Assembly (NCBI RefSeq): GCF_021532615.1
Contig: NZ_JAKGAQ010000003.1
Coordinates: 310,001-374,000 of the forward strand
Direction: 5' to 3'
Origin: Octadecabacter dasysiphoniae
Lineage (GTDB): Bacteria > Pseudomonadota > Alphaproteobacteria > Rhodobacterales > Rhodobacteraceae
Length of the DNA: 64,000 bases
Below, piece by piece: positions 46,335-55,840 of this stretch. The number at the start of each line of letters is the position of its first letter. Within the stretch, counting starts at the first letter, position 1. A program made the translations under genes and the position numbers. Below the pieces are notes generated by a model. That model was not told where the DNA came from and did no database searches. It saw nothing but the letters and a program-made list of their open reading frames with translations.

Positions 46335-46359
46335 CAGGGCGCATGGATGGGGCGCCCTG
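46335..46359. terminator. Hairpin between luxI and purB
   Basis: CAGGGCGC and GCGCCCTG form a strong stem between convergent genes. It lacks a T-run on either side, so it is a weak terminator candidate. Confidence 0.4.
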
Positions 46360-46373
46360 CCTTCGCATTTCAT

Positions 46374-47684
46374 TTAGTCAGATACGCCGAACACACGGGC
46401 AAAAATCGTGTCCACGTGCTTGGTGTGATAGCTGATGTCGAATTTTTCGTTGATGGCTTCAACGCCGAGAGCGTCTACAACGGCCTGATCCGCGAGGAGT
46501 TCTCCGCGGAAATCTGTGCGGTCTTCCCAAACTTTCAGCGCATTGCGTTGCACCATTGAATAGGCGTCTTCGCGTGACACACCTGCCTGTGTCAGGGCCA
46601 GCAACACGCGCTGGGACATCACGAGGCCGGGGTATTTGTTCATGTTGTCGAGCATATTTTCAGGGAAGATCAACATCTTGTCGACAACGCCAGTCAGGCG
46701 GTTCAGCGCAAAATCGAGAGTGACTGTGGCGTCGGGGCCGATGCCGCGTTCAACAGAGGAATGTGAAATATCGCGTTCGTGCCAGAGGGCGACGTTTTCC
46801 ATCGCGGGGATCACTGTCATGCGCACAAGACGCGCAAGACCGGTGAGGTTCTCTGTCAGAACAGGGTTCTTTTTGTGCGGCATCGCCGAAGATCCCTTTT
46901 GGCCCATTGAGAAAAACTCAGCGCCTTCAAGAACTTCGGTGCGCTGCATGTGGCGGATTTCTGTGGCGACGTTTTCGATGCTGGACGCGATGACGCCAAG
47001 GGTGGCAAAGAACATCGCGTGGCGGTCACGTGGAATAACCTGGGTGCTGATCGGTTCCGGTGTCAGGCCGAGTTTGGCGCAGACGTGTTCTTCGACGGCA
47101 GGGTCAATATTGGCAAAGGTGCCGACAGCACCGGAAATCGCGCCTGTGGCGATTTCTTCGCGCGCGGTCACGAGGCGGGCGCGGTTGCGATCCATTTCGG
47201 CATAAAAGCGTGCGAACGTCAGGCCCATGGTCGTGGGTTCGGCGTGGATGCCGTGTGAGCGGCCCACACGAATGGTCATTTTGTGTTCCATCGCGCGCTT
47301 TTTCAACGCCGCGAGGAGCTTGTCCACATCGTCAATCAGAATGTCAGCGGCACGGACAAGTTGGACGTTCAAGCAGGTGTCGAGAACATCCGAGGATGTC
47401 ATGCCTTGGTGCACGAAGCGCGCTTCGTCTGATCCGACGTGTTCGGCCAAGTGCGTGAGAAATGCGATGACGTCGTGTTTTGTGACGGCTTCGATTTCGT
47501 CGATGCGGGCCACGTCAAATTCAACGTCTTTGGCTTTCCAGACCGCATCGGCGTTTTCGCGCGGGATCACACCGATGTCTGCCATGGCGTCACAGGCGTG
47601 TGCTTCGATCTCGTACCAGATTTTGAATTTGGTGGCGGGTTCCCAAATGTCGGTCATCACGGGGCGGGAGTAGCGAGGGATCAT
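46374..47684 (-). CDS. purB: Adenylosuccinate lyase
   Basis: 436-aa fumarase-superfamily enzyme acting twice in purine synthesis (SAICAR and adenylosuccinate cleavage). MIPRYSRPVM at the start, QGMTSSDVLDT, and the signature GSSAMPHKKNP are diagnostic. The ATG at 47684 has AAAAGG upstream; an earlier in-frame start nine codons upstream is less likely. Confidence 0.96.
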   Translation of the reverse strand: MIPRYSRPVMTDIWEPATKFKIWYEIEAHACDAMADIGVIPRENADAVWKAKDVEFDVARIDEIEAVTKHDVIAFLTHLAEHVGSDEARFVHQGMTSSDVLDTCLNVQLVRAADILIDDVDKLLAALKKRAMEHKMTIRVGRSHGIHAEPTTMGLTFARFYAEMDRNRARLVTAREEIATGAISGAVGTFANIDPAVEEHVCAKLGLTPEPISTQVIPRDRHAMFFATLGVIASSIENVATEIRHMQRTEVLEGAEFFSMGQKGSSAMPHKKNPVLTENLTGLARLVRMTVIPAMENVALWHERDISHSSVERGIGPDATVTLDFALNRLTGVVDKMLIFPENMLDNMNKYPGLVMSQRVLLALTQAGVSREDAYSMVQRNALKVWEDRTDFRGELLADQAVVDALGVEAINEKFDISYHTKHVDTIFARVFGVSD

Positions 47685-47771
47685 AATGGGTGGCCTTTTC
47701 TGGTGGTTCAAAAGCAGATGATGGCGTCATAAGGTGCCCACGGATGAGGGACAAGGGAGCGATTGGTCGTG

Positions 47772-48185
47772 ATGCGGACGCTGGCAGATTTTATCGGGGC
47801 TTATGATGTGTCCCGCGTGATCGATGACGCCCACGCGGGCGGGCAGTCACGGTTTGAGGGGCGGGCGGTGATTGCGCCGGACGACGCAGGCGCGGTTTAC
47901 ACCGAAACGGGCCACCTGATCGTGAACGCGCAGCGGTTTCAGGCGGAACGGTCGTATCTGTGGCGTGAAAACGGGCCGCGCGTTGACGTGTTGTTCGCCG
48001 ATGGCCGCGCCTTTCATGATTTTGACCCACAGGCGGGTGGGCACGCCGCTGAGCATTTGTGCGGGGAAGATATGTATCGCGGCGGGTATGATTTTTCGGA
48101 ATGGTCATGTTGGGCCGTCACGTGGGACGTGCAGGGGCCGCGCAAGGACTATCGGTCTGTCACATGGTATGTGCGCAGCGACTGA
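47772..48185 (+). CDS. DUF6314-family protein
   Basis: 137-aa soluble protein. The pattern GQSRFEGRAVIAPDD, RFQAERSYLWRENG, LFADGRAFHDFDP, HLCGEDMYRGGYDF and SVTWYVRSD fits the small DUF6314 beta-barrel family as I remember it. Function unknown. It is divergent from purB. Confidence 0.75.
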   Translation: MRTLADFIGAYDVSRVIDDAHAGGQSRFEGRAVIAPDDAGAVYTETGHLIVNAQRFQAERSYLWRENGPRVDVLFADGRAFHDFDPQAGGHAAEHLCGEDMYRGGYDFSEWSCWAVTWDVQGPRKDYRSVTWYVRSD

Positions 48186-48262
48186 TGCGCGCCTTCGCAC
48201 TTGCAGAAAGAGTGCCGCTAGGGCATCAAATGGCCAAAGGGACACAAATGGGAGCCGAAACA

Positions 48263-48862
48263 ATGGCAACAACGATGAATAAACCCGTCTTGGCAGAGGT
48301 CTTTGGCCCGGTCACAGGCAGCGCATTGCGCATCAAACAGGCCGTTCTGGTGGTTTTGGGAATTACTTTGCTGGCTGTGGCCGCAAAGATTTCTATCCCG
48401 ATGATCCCTGTTCCAATCACAATGGGCACATTTGCTGTGCTGACAGTGGGCGCGGCTTACGGCCCGCGTTTGGGCCTTGTGACGATCCTTGGATATATGA
48501 TTATCGGCGCGGCCGGTTTTGACGTGTTCGCGGGATCAACCGCCGAAGCCAACGGCCTGACTTACATGATGGGCGGCACAGGCGGCTACCTTGTCGGTTA
48601 CGTTCTGGCGACATTGGCGCTGGGTGTTGCTGCGACGAAGGGCTGGGATCGTTCCATCGGGATGATGGCGCTGGCGATGCTGGTTGGTAATGCGTTGATC
48701 TATGTGCCTGGTCTGCTGTGGCTTGGCACGCTTTACGGTTGGGATCAGCCGATCCTTGCGTGGGGTCTGACACCGTTCTTGGTCGGCGACGTTCTGAAGC
48801 TGGCCTTGGCCGCGCTTCTGGTTCCAGCGATCTGGAAAATGATTGGCAACGCACGCGGCTAA
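48263..48862 (+). CDS. bioY: Biotin transporter BioY
   Basis: 199-aa membrane protein, the biotin-binding S-component of ECF-type transport. Six hydrophobic segments, with ISIPMIPVPITMGTFAVL and MMGGTGGYLVGYVLAT as family signatures. BioY can work alone in bacteria lacking BioMN; no bioMN or biotin synthesis gene is here. The start at 48263 follows GGGAG; an ATG at 48248 behind AAAGGG is an equally plausible alternative. Confidence 0.92.
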   Translation: MATTMNKPVLAEVFGPVTGSALRIKQAVLVVLGITLLAVAAKISIPMIPVPITMGTFAVLTVGAAYGPRLGLVTILGYMIIGAAGFDVFAGSTAEANGLTYMMGGTGGYLVGYVLATLALGVAATKGWDRSIGMMALAMLVGNALIYVPGLLWLGTLYGWDQPILAWGLTPFLVGDVLKLALAALLVPAIWKMIGNARG

Positions 48863-48887
48863 ACCGCCGGTATTGCGAAAGAATTGA

Positions 48888-48918
48888 GGGGCGCGCTGGT
48901 TTGCAGGGCGCCCCTTTT
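48888..48918 (+). terminator. Intrinsic terminator of bioY
   Basis: GGGGCGC and GCGCCCC pair around a 13-base loop and are followed by TTTTG, between bioY and the convergent hydrolase gene. Confidence 0.75.
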
Positions 48919-48919
48919 G

Positions 48920-50128
48920 TTATGCGAGTTTGGTGTCGATGTGGTTGGACCGCTCGAGCGTTTGATGCACCGGGCAGCGGTCCGCGATTTCCAAAAGGCG
49001 GGCCCGTTGGACATCATCAAGATCACCGCGCAGAGTGATGGTGCGCACAAAGCTGTCGATCTTTGATTTGCTTTGGGTTTCAGCGTCTTGGCCGTGGACT
49101 TTATCATGGGTGACATCAACGCTGACGTGGTCCAGCGGCCACCCTTTGCGGCGCGCATACATGCGGATGGTCATTGACGTACACGCCCCAAGGCCCGCGG
49201 ACAAAAACCCATAAGGCGTCAGACCCTTGTTCGTGCCACCATAGGCCGCAGGTTCGTCCGCGAGCACGTGATGGGGCCCGGATTGGACATCTTGCAAGAA
49301 CCCGTTTGGATCACCTTCGGACACGCGCAGTACGCCTTCGGGGATGCCGATGGGCGGGGCAGGGCGCGCAAGGTCGATATAGCGGGTGGCCCATGTGGCG
49401 ATCACGTCTGCGGCGTATTCTGCATCTTCGGCGCGGGTCAGCAGGTGGTCGGCGTCATCCAGCGTGATAAAGGATTTCGGATGCTTCGCCGCGAGGAAAA
49501 TTTCCGACGCATTATCAATCGAAACCGTTTCATCACGCGGGGCATGAAGCACCAGAAGGGCGGCGTTCAGGTTTGCGATGGCGGGGGTCAGTTGGCCCTT
49601 TGCGACGTCTTCTAGGAAATCGTTGGAAATGCGGAAGGGACGGCCGCCAAGCGATACTTCTGCGACGCCATCGCGGATGATTTGGGGCAGGCTGTCGGCG
49701 AAGTTATGGGTGACATGTTCGGGATCAAAGGGCGCGCCAAGGGTGACGACCGCTTTGATGTTGTCCATCTCAGCCGCGGCCTTCAGAACGGCCGCCCCGC
49801 CAAGGGAATGGCCGATCATCAACGACGGTGCCATGTTGCGGCGCGCAAGTTCTGCACCAGCCGCGACCAAATCCTGCACATTTGTGGTGAAATTAGTGTT
49901 CTCGAACTCGCCCTCGGAATGGCCAAGCCCGGTGAAATCAAACCGCAGCACCGCGATGCCCATGGATGCGAGGCGTGCGGCGATGCGACGGGCGGCGGGA
50001 ATGTCTTTGGAACAGGTGAAACAATGGGCAAACAGGGCCGTGGCCAAATGCGGACCGTCGGGCATATCAAAGCGCGCGGCGAGCTGTTGGCCATCATGGC
50101 CTGGAAAAGTAAAACGTTGCGTGGGCAT
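48920..50128 (-). CDS. Alpha/beta hydrolase fused to an OsmC domain
   Basis: 402-aa two-domain protein. The hydrolase part (1-255) has FAHCFTCSKD, the nucleophile elbow MIGHSLGGAAV (serine at about 107) and an aspartate/histidine region in APRDETV and DDADHLL. The OsmC part (from about 270) carries the two peroxidatic-type cysteines in GLGACTSMT and DRCPVHQTL. Such fusions are known; a role in organic hydroperoxide or ester detoxification is likely. Start at MPTQRF (50128) behind AAAAGG. Confidence 0.9.
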   Translation of the reverse strand: MPTQRFTFPGHDGQQLAARFDMPDGPHLATALFAHCFTCSKDIPAARRIAARLASMGIAVLRFDFTGLGHSEGEFENTNFTTNVQDLVAAGAELARRNMAPSLMIGHSLGGAAVLKAAAEMDNIKAVVTLGAPFDPEHVTHNFADSLPQIIRDGVAEVSLGGRPFRISNDFLEDVAKGQLTPAIANLNAALLVLHAPRDETVSIDNASEIFLAAKHPKSFITLDDADHLLTRAEDAEYAADVIATWATRYIDLARPAPPIGIPEGVLRVSEGDPNGFLQDVQSGPHHVLADEPAAYGGTNKGLTPYGFLSAGLGACTSMTIRMYARRKGWPLDHVSVDVTHDKVHGQDAETQSKSKIDSFVRTITLRGDLDDVQRARLLEIADRCPVHQTLERSNHIDTKLA

Positions 50129-50224
50129 AGGCGTGGCCTTTTGTTCGTTGGTTGAATTAGACGTGGCGCACAGATGGCGTTGCCGCAAGGTGTGTGACGC
50201 GGGCGTCACGGGAAGGTGAGGGAA

Positions 50225-51100
50225 ATGCGGGTATTGTTAGGGATTGTTGCAATCTGCCTGATCGGGTTGATCACATTCAGCTTTGCCGGGGCATTGCATC
50301 CGGCGGGTGACAGTTTTGCCGTCGTGCGCATCCCGATGATTGTCGCGTTGCTTTTGGTAGCGTTGTTTGGCGCACGCGGCTGGGCGTTTCGCGGAATTAT
50401 TGTCGTATGTGCTGTGCTGCTGGCCGATCGCGCCCTTCTTGCGTCGGGGCAGGACGTGTCGGACCCCGATGTCGTGATTTATCAAAAGAACCTTTTGTAT
50501 CTGGATTATGATCACAGCGATCTGTTGCAGGATATTTTGGCGTCCGGTGCGCGTGTCATTACCTTGCAAGAGGTCAGCGCGGACCATGATGATCTGCTGG
50601 ATGCATTGAAAGACACCCATCCTCATCAATTTATGTGTCGCGGGGTATTTCTTGGGGGTGTCGCCGTTTTATCGACTGATCCGATTGTAAAACGGGATTG
50701 TTATGACCGTTCGCGGCTGGCCGTCGCCGAGATCTCGGTACAGGACAGCGACGTCAGGATGCGGGCGGTGTCTGTGCATCTGTATTGGCCTTGGCCAAAG
50801 ACGCAAGCGCGGGCGCTTGACCGCACTTTGCCAGATTTAGAAGGGTTGGAGGCGATGCCCACGATCCTCGGCGGTGATTTCAATATGGTGCCGTGGGGCC
50901 ATGCGTTGGACCGCGTCGCGGATGCGTTTGACGTTGTGCGCGTTGGCCATGTTGAACGCACCTATGAGGTGTTCGGCTGGCCGCTGACGATCGATCACGT
51001 ACTGGCGGGGCCGAATGCCATGGGGTCCATTGATGTGCGCGACCGGATGGGATCCGACCATTTTGGCATTATCGGGCGGGTCGTGTTTAACGCCCCATAA
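50225..51100 (+). CDS. Endonuclease/exonuclease/phosphatase-family membrane protein
   Basis: 291-aa protein with three N-terminal hydrophobic segments (about 3-22, 35-52, 57-75) and an EEP catalytic domain: KNLLYLD, ITLQEVSADHDD (metal Glu), GGDFNMVPWG, and the terminal MGSDHFGI with Asp-His. This membrane-plus-EEP layout occurs in Rhodobacterales; the substrate (nucleic acid, phospholipid or inositol phosphate) is unknown. Start at 50225 after GTGAGGG. Confidence 0.85.
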   Translation: MRVLLGIVAICLIGLITFSFAGALHPAGDSFAVVRIPMIVALLLVALFGARGWAFRGIIVVCAVLLADRALLASGQDVSDPDVVIYQKNLLYLDYDHSDLLQDILASGARVITLQEVSADHDDLLDALKDTHPHQFMCRGVFLGGVAVLSTDPIVKRDCYDRSRLAVAEISVQDSDVRMRAVSVHLYWPWPKTQARALDRTLPDLEGLEAMPTILGGDFNMVPWGHALDRVADAFDVVRVGHVERTYEVFGWPLTIDHVLAGPNAMGSIDVRDRMGSDHFGIIGRVVFNAP

Positions 51101-52427
51101 GCGCGTCACAGTGCGGATAAGTCGTGAGGTTTTCGAACCCATCTTCGGTGATCAACACCTGATCTTCGAGCTTGATTGAAAAATCACCGCCCTCGGGGGA
51201 GATCAGCGCCTCAACGCACAGCACCATGCCCGCCTGAAGTTCGTGATCGAACGCGCCTTCAACCATTTTGTCGGGGTAGGCCACGAGGGGCCATTCATCG
51301 CACAGGCCAACGCCATGCATCAGGCAGCCATATTTGCCGGCCTGATACTTGTCGTCCAGAACGTGTGTGTCGCGGGACAAATCCTGGATGTTCACCCCGG
51401 GGCGCAGCATTTGCATATTGGTTTCAATATGTTCCACGCCGTGTTTCATCGCGTCGATCATGTCTTGGCGCGGCTTTTCATCGCCGATCCACCACGTGCG
51501 AGAGATGTCGATGCAGATGCCATAAGATCCGATCAGGTCCGTATCAAAAGCGAGGATTTCGTTGGGTTTGGTGATGCGGGGGCCACATTCTTGAAACCAC
51601 GGGTTGGTACGTGGGCCGGACGCCAGTAGGCGCGTTTCGATCCATTCACCGCCGCGCCGCACATTTTCGGCGTGCATGATGGCCCATATGTCATCCTCGG
51701 ACGTGATGCCGTTGCCCGATTGTGCGCGCGCGAAATCCTCCATCGCTTTGACAGATGTTTCGCAGGCATGATTGGCGCAACGCATGGCATGGATTTCGTC
51801 AGGGCCTTTGATGGACCGGGCCTTTTCAGTGACTTCTTCACCCTCCATCACATCAAAACCTGCCGCAACGAGGGAGCGGTAACCCGGCACCATTATCTTG
51901 TCGACGGCAAGGCGCATGTTGCCGCCCGCGTGGTCACGCATCACGTCTTTGATCTGATTGATATAGCTGTCTGCGGCGTCGTCCGTTTTATCGCCTGTGG
52001 CGAAGTAGAACATCGACGCGCCGGATCGCCGTTCGCGCACCAAGGGATTGAATTCGCTTAAGAAGGGCGCGTTTTTATAATCCCACATCACCATGTAACC
52101 ATCAGCGCACACCAGCACCGCGCGGAACGGATTGTGGGTATTCCAAAGCTGCATGTTGGTGCTGTCAGTGGCATAGCGGATGTTCAGCGGGTCAAACATC
52201 AGCAGGCCCCCCAGCCCGCGATCCACAATGTGCTGGGTCAGGCGTTTCCAGCGATATTCACGCATGGTTTCAAGGTTGGGCAGGGTCAGGCCCGCGGATT
52301 GCCATTCTGCGAAAGCCAGCTGTGTGGGCCCGATTTCAACGCGGTCATTGTCGTTGGGCGAACCGTCCCCAAGCGTCGCGCCTTGGTTGGGGTTAATTTT
52401 GCGCGTGTCTCGATAATGGGTGTTCAT
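51087..52427 (-). CDS. dddP: DMSP lyase DddP (M24 metallopeptidase fold)
   Basis: 446-aa enzyme that cleaves dimethylsulfoniopropionate to acrylate and dimethylsulfide. It follows known roseobacter DddP closely from memory: NQGATLGDGSPNDNDR, EIGPTQLAFAEW, ATDSTNMQLWNTHNPFRA. Metal ligands are expected in FDTDLIGSYGICIDIS, LMHGVGLCDEWP (His), CVEALI and KLEDQVLI (Glu). The start MNTHYRDTRK follows GGAGAG. Its 3' end overlaps the EEP gene by 14 bases. Confidence 0.93.
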   Translation of the reverse strand: MNTHYRDTRKINPNQGATLGDGSPNDNDRVEIGPTQLAFAEWQSAGLTLPNLETMREYRWKRLTQHIVDRGLGGLLMFDPLNIRYATDSTNMQLWNTHNPFRAVLVCADGYMVMWDYKNAPFLSEFNPLVRERRSGASMFYFATGDKTDDAADSYINQIKDVMRDHAGGNMRLAVDKIMVPGYRSLVAAGFDVMEGEEVTEKARSIKGPDEIHAMRCANHACETSVKAMEDFARAQSGNGITSEDDIWAIMHAENVRRGGEWIETRLLASGPRTNPWFQECGPRITKPNEILAFDTDLIGSYGICIDISRTWWIGDEKPRQDMIDAMKHGVEHIETNMQMLRPGVNIQDLSRDTHVLDDKYQAGKYGCLMHGVGLCDEWPLVAYPDKMVEGAFDHELQAGMVLCVEALISPEGGDFSIKLEDQVLITEDGFENLTTYPHCDALMGR

Positions 52428-52494
52428 GGCGGCTCTCCGTTGACCTAAGGTGAGCGTGACGGGGGTATTTCGCCTTGTCAGGTCAAAAAACGAC

Positions 52495-53238
52495 ATGAAA
52501 GTGCGCACGCTGGAACACCCGATTTTGCAAGATTATCTGCCAGACGGGCAGCTTGATGTGGCGGCCGCGCGGTTGCCGTCCATGCGCCCTGTCGTGGGGC
52601 CGTGGCTGTTTTGTGATGGGGCGTACGGCGCGCAGATGGGAGAACGGCGGCGGTTGCTGGCTGAGCGCCCCGAGGACGTTCTGGCGCAGACGCCCGAGGG
52701 GGTGGCAGGGGCGCGGGCCTTTCTTGAGGCGGCTTTGCGGGCTTTACCAGCCGGGTTTGCGCACCAAGATGACAGGGTGGCCTGCCCGGACGGGCATATC
52801 GTGGCGCTTGATTGGGACGCGCCGCTGCGCAGTGTTGGCGAAATGTTGCAACAAGACGTCTGCATTTTGGACCGCAGCGGCGATGAGCATGTCTTGAGCG
52901 GAGCAGTCCTGTGTTTTCCCGCCAGCTGGACCTTGGCCCAGAAGATTGGCAAGCCGCTAATCCGTATTCATCATCCTGTCAGTGAATACAGCGATGCAAT
53001 CGCGGCGCGGGTTCAACGCCTGTTTGACGGTGTGCAAACAGGGCGGCCCATGTGGCGGGCCAATGCGCTGCGCTACAGCGATCCGACGCTGTATCAACCA
53101 CGTCCTGAAAACGATCCACGGCCCATCGGAACGCCCGATGCGCCGTATATTCGCAGTGAACGCCAGACCGTGCTGCGACTGGCCCATCCGGGCGCAGTTG
53201 CCTTCATGATCCACACGTCCGTCGTGCAGGTTGATTAG
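52495..53238 (+). CDS. Heme-dependent oxidative N-demethylase-like protein (DUF3445)
   Basis: 247-aa protein with the DUF3445 pattern: MRPVVGPWLFCDGAYGAQMGE, IVALDWDAPLRSVGEMLQQD (first parts diagnostic), CFPASWTLAQKIGKPLIRIHHPV, and YIRSERQTVLRLAHPGAVAF. Characterised members are heme enzymes demethylating dimethylamine. Divergent from dddP; both point to use of algal methylated compounds. The start is uncertain: ATG 52495 has a weak ribosome site and GTG 52450 is possible. Confidence 0.85.
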   Translation: MKVRTLEHPILQDYLPDGQLDVAAARLPSMRPVVGPWLFCDGAYGAQMGERRRLLAERPEDVLAQTPEGVAGARAFLEAALRALPAGFAHQDDRVACPDGHIVALDWDAPLRSVGEMLQQDVCILDRSGDEHVLSGAVLCFPASWTLAQKIGKPLIRIHHPVSEYSDAIAARVQRLFDGVQTGRPMWRANALRYSDPTLYQPRPENDPRPIGTPDAPYIRSERQTVLRLAHPGAVAFMIHTSVVQVD

Positions 53239-53534
53239 AAAATAAAGGTCACCACCACAGCACAGGCGATTGAGACCGAGGCAATCTTGTGCAGCATGCT
53301 CGACATGGTCCAACGCAGTGGATCAAGAAGGATGTCACCAAAACTGCGCACAGTCGCGCCGTGTTGCAGATGCCCATCGTGGGAGGGGACGCCACGGGTC
53401 TGCCAGGCGGCAGGCATTGTGGACGCGCCGGCACGCACTGCGGATGCAGGGCGGTCGGACTGACGATGGGACCCAAAGCTCATGGTTTGAGGGGATTGGA
53501 CTCGTACGGGGGTATATTTGTTCACACTACTCAT
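53235..53534 (-). CDS. Small protein with a C-terminal membrane segment, uncertain gene
   Basis: 99-aa frame with Ser/Gln-rich N-terminus (SSVNKYTPVRVQSPQTM), a middle part without clear domains, and a hydrophobic C-terminal tail (about 80-99) suggesting a tail anchor. There is no good Shine-Dalgarno. A CtrA-like box lies 26 bases upstream. It overlaps the N-demethylase-like gene stop by four bases. I recognise no family, and it may not be a real gene. Confidence 0.4.
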   Translation of the reverse strand: MSSVNKYTPVRVQSPQTMSFGSHRQSDRPASAVRAGASTMPAAWQTRGVPSHDGHLQHGATVRSFGDILLDPLRWTMSSMLHKIASVSIACAVVVTFIF

Positions 53535-53559
53535 GACGCCAACGTCAACCATGACTGGG

Positions 53560-53575
53560 TCAACATCAGGTTAAC
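53560..53575. promoter_or_regulatory. CtrA-like box
   Basis: TCAA-CATCAGG-TTAAC differs from the CtrA consensus TTAA-N7-TTAAC at one position. It lies upstream of the small minus-strand gene and 109 bases from the glnA end. Confidence 0.25.
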
Positions 53576-53635
53576 GTAAGGGCATTTTGCAGATCTATTT
53601 ATGGCAAAATTGCGCCAATTTGGTTCTGGAAATGC

Positions 53636-53662
53636 AAAAGGGCGCCCTGTGGGGCGCCCTCT
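53636..53662 (-). terminator. Intrinsic terminator of glnA
   Basis: On the minus strand AGGGCGCC and GGCGCCCT pair around a short loop and are followed by TTTTGC, 22 bases after the glnA stop. Confidence 0.85.
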
Positions 53663-53683
53663 GTATGATGTTAAGCGTTTGAA

Positions 53684-55090
53684 TTAGCAGCTGTAATACA
53701 GCTTGAATTCAACGGGGTGTGGTGTGTGTTCGTATTCGTACACTTCTTCCCACTTCAGATCCATGTAGCCCTGAAGCTGATCTTTGGTAAACACGTCGCC
53801 CTGAAGCAAGAAGTCCATGTCGTCTTCCAAAGCGTCCAGCGCTTCGCGCAGGGAGCCACAAACAGTCGGGATTTCCGCCAATTCTTCTGGTGGCAGATCA
53901 TAGAGGTCTTTGTCAGACGCAGGGCCGGGATCGATCTTGTTCTTGATGCCGTCAAGGCCAGCCATCAACAGCGCTGCAAAGCACAGGTAGGGGTTGGCTG
54001 CGGGATCAGGGAAACGAGCCTCAACGCGCTTGGCTTTCGGGCTTTCTGTCCACGGAATACGCACACAACCGGAACGGTTTGATGCGGAATACGCACGCAG
54101 AACAGGAGCTTCAAAACCCGGGATCAGACGCTTGTAGGAGTTTGTGGACGGGTTGGTGATCGCGTTCAGCGCTTTCGCGTGCTTGAGGATACCACCGATG
54201 AAATACAGCGCCTCTTGGGACAGATCCGCGTATTTGTCGCCTGCAAACAACGGCTTGCCGTCTTTCCAGATGGACATGTTCACGTGCATGCCGGTGCCGT
54301 TGTCGCCTGCGATCGGCTTTGGCATGAACGTCGCCGTTTTGCCGTAAGCCTGTGCGACGTTGTGCACGACGTATTTGTATTTCTGAAGTTCATCAGCCTG
54401 TGTTGTCAGCGTGCCGAAGATGAGGCCCAGCTCGTGCTGGCACGACGCCACTTCGTGGTGGTGCTTGTCGACCTTCATGCCAAGGCGCTTCATCGTGGAC
54501 AGCATTTCAGAACGGATGTCCTGTGCGTCGTCGATTGGGTTCACAGGGAAATAACCGCCCTTAACGCCGGGACGGTGGCCTGTGTTGCCCATTTCGTATT
54601 CTGTGTCTGTGTTCCAAGACGCGTCGATTGCGTCGACCTGGTAGGACACTTTGTTGATGCCGACCTGGTAACGCACGTCGTCAAACAGGAAGAATTCGGC
54701 CTCTGGGCCCCAAAAGGATGTGTCGCCGATGCCTGTGGATTTCAGGTAGGCTTCTGCGCGCTCGGCTGTGCCGCGTGGGTCGCGTTCGTAGCCTTCGCCT
54801 GTGTCGGGCTCAACAATGGAGCAGTGCAGACACATGGTTTTTTCCGCATAGAAGGGGTCGATGTAGGCGCTGGCGGCGTCTGGCATCAATTTCATGTCGG
54901 ATTCGTTGATGGCTTTCCAACCGGCGATGGAGGATCCGTCAAACATGAAGCCTTCCTCAAGGAAGTCTTCGTCGACCTGATCGGACATCAGCGTGACGTG
55001 CTGCAACTTACCGCGTGGGTCTGTGAAACGGATATCGACGTAATCGATGTCCTCGTCTTTGATCATTTTGACGACGTCTTTGTTTGTCAT
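53684..55090 (-). CDS. glnA: Glutamine synthetase, type I
   Basis: 468-aa enzyme making glutamine from glutamate, ammonia and [29 protein letters not shown] and [10 protein letters not shown] are the type I motifs. The adenylylation site is the tyrosine in LYDLPPEE, so it should be switched by GlnE. It follows glnB by 59 bases as a glnBA operon, the usual alphaproteobacterial layout. Confidence 0.97.
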   Translation of the reverse strand: MTNKDVVKMIKDEDIDYVDIRFTDPRGKLQHVTLMSDQVDEDFLEEGFMFDGSSIAGWKAINESDMKLMPDAASAYIDPFYAEKTMCLHCSIVEPDTGEGYERDPRGTAERAEAYLKSTGIGDTSFWGPEAEFFLFDDVRYQVGINKVSYQVDAIDASWNTDTEYEMGNTGHRPGVKGGYFPVNPIDDAQDIRSEMLSTMKRLGMKVDKHHHEVASCQHELGLIFGTLTTQADELQKYKYVVHNVAQAYGKTATFMPKPIAGDNGTGMHVNMSIWKDGKPLFAGDKYADLSQEALYFIGGILKHAKALNAITNPSTNSYKRLIPGFEAPVLRAYSASNRSGCVRIPWTESPKAKRVEARFPDPAANPYLCFAALLMAGLDGIKNKIDPGPASDKDLYDLPPEELAEIPTVCGSLREALDALEDDMDFLLQGDVFTKDQLQGYMDLKWEEVYEYEHTPHPVEFKLYYSC

Positions 55091-55149
55091 GTTCTGTCTT
55101 TCGCTTGATAGGGTGGAAATAGAATAATGTGCGCTGGATGCGCCGCGGA

Positions 55150-55551
<402 letters not shown>

Positions 55552-55603
55552 TCAATTCCTGAGCGGCCAGGCAAGGGGCGGGACAGGGCGAATGGAACTT
55601 AAT

Positions 55604-55620
55604 TGCCTAAATATTAGGCA
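55604..55620. promoter_or_regulatory. Palindromic operator candidate upstream of glnB
   Basis: TGCCTAA-ATA-TTAGGCA is a perfect 7-bp inverted repeat with a 3-base centre. It does not match the NtrC consensus (GCAC...GTGC). Confidence 0.4.
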
Positions 55621-55668
55621 TAGTGGCGCGATATAATGCGTTTTGAAAACTTACGCGCCGTGCCCCGT

Positions 55669-55730
55669 CTTTGGTTCTCAAATATTCTGGGGTGAGAGCC
55701 CCTTGGGGGCGCGAGGGGCAAAGCCCCTTA
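55669..55730. repeat. Short intergenic repeat copy
   Basis: CTTTGGTTCTCAAATATTC at its left end resembles CTTTGGTTCCAAAATATCC at 38026-38044; G/C-rich short hairpins follow. Confidence 0.45.
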
Positions 55731-55840
55731 CGCGGAACGCAGCCCCGAAGGACTGCGCTCAGACATGGCTCAAGGCCGTGCCGATAGAAATCACAAAAAA
55801 TCGTGTGCGCGTCAGCGCCCCTTCGGATCAATCGTTTTGA

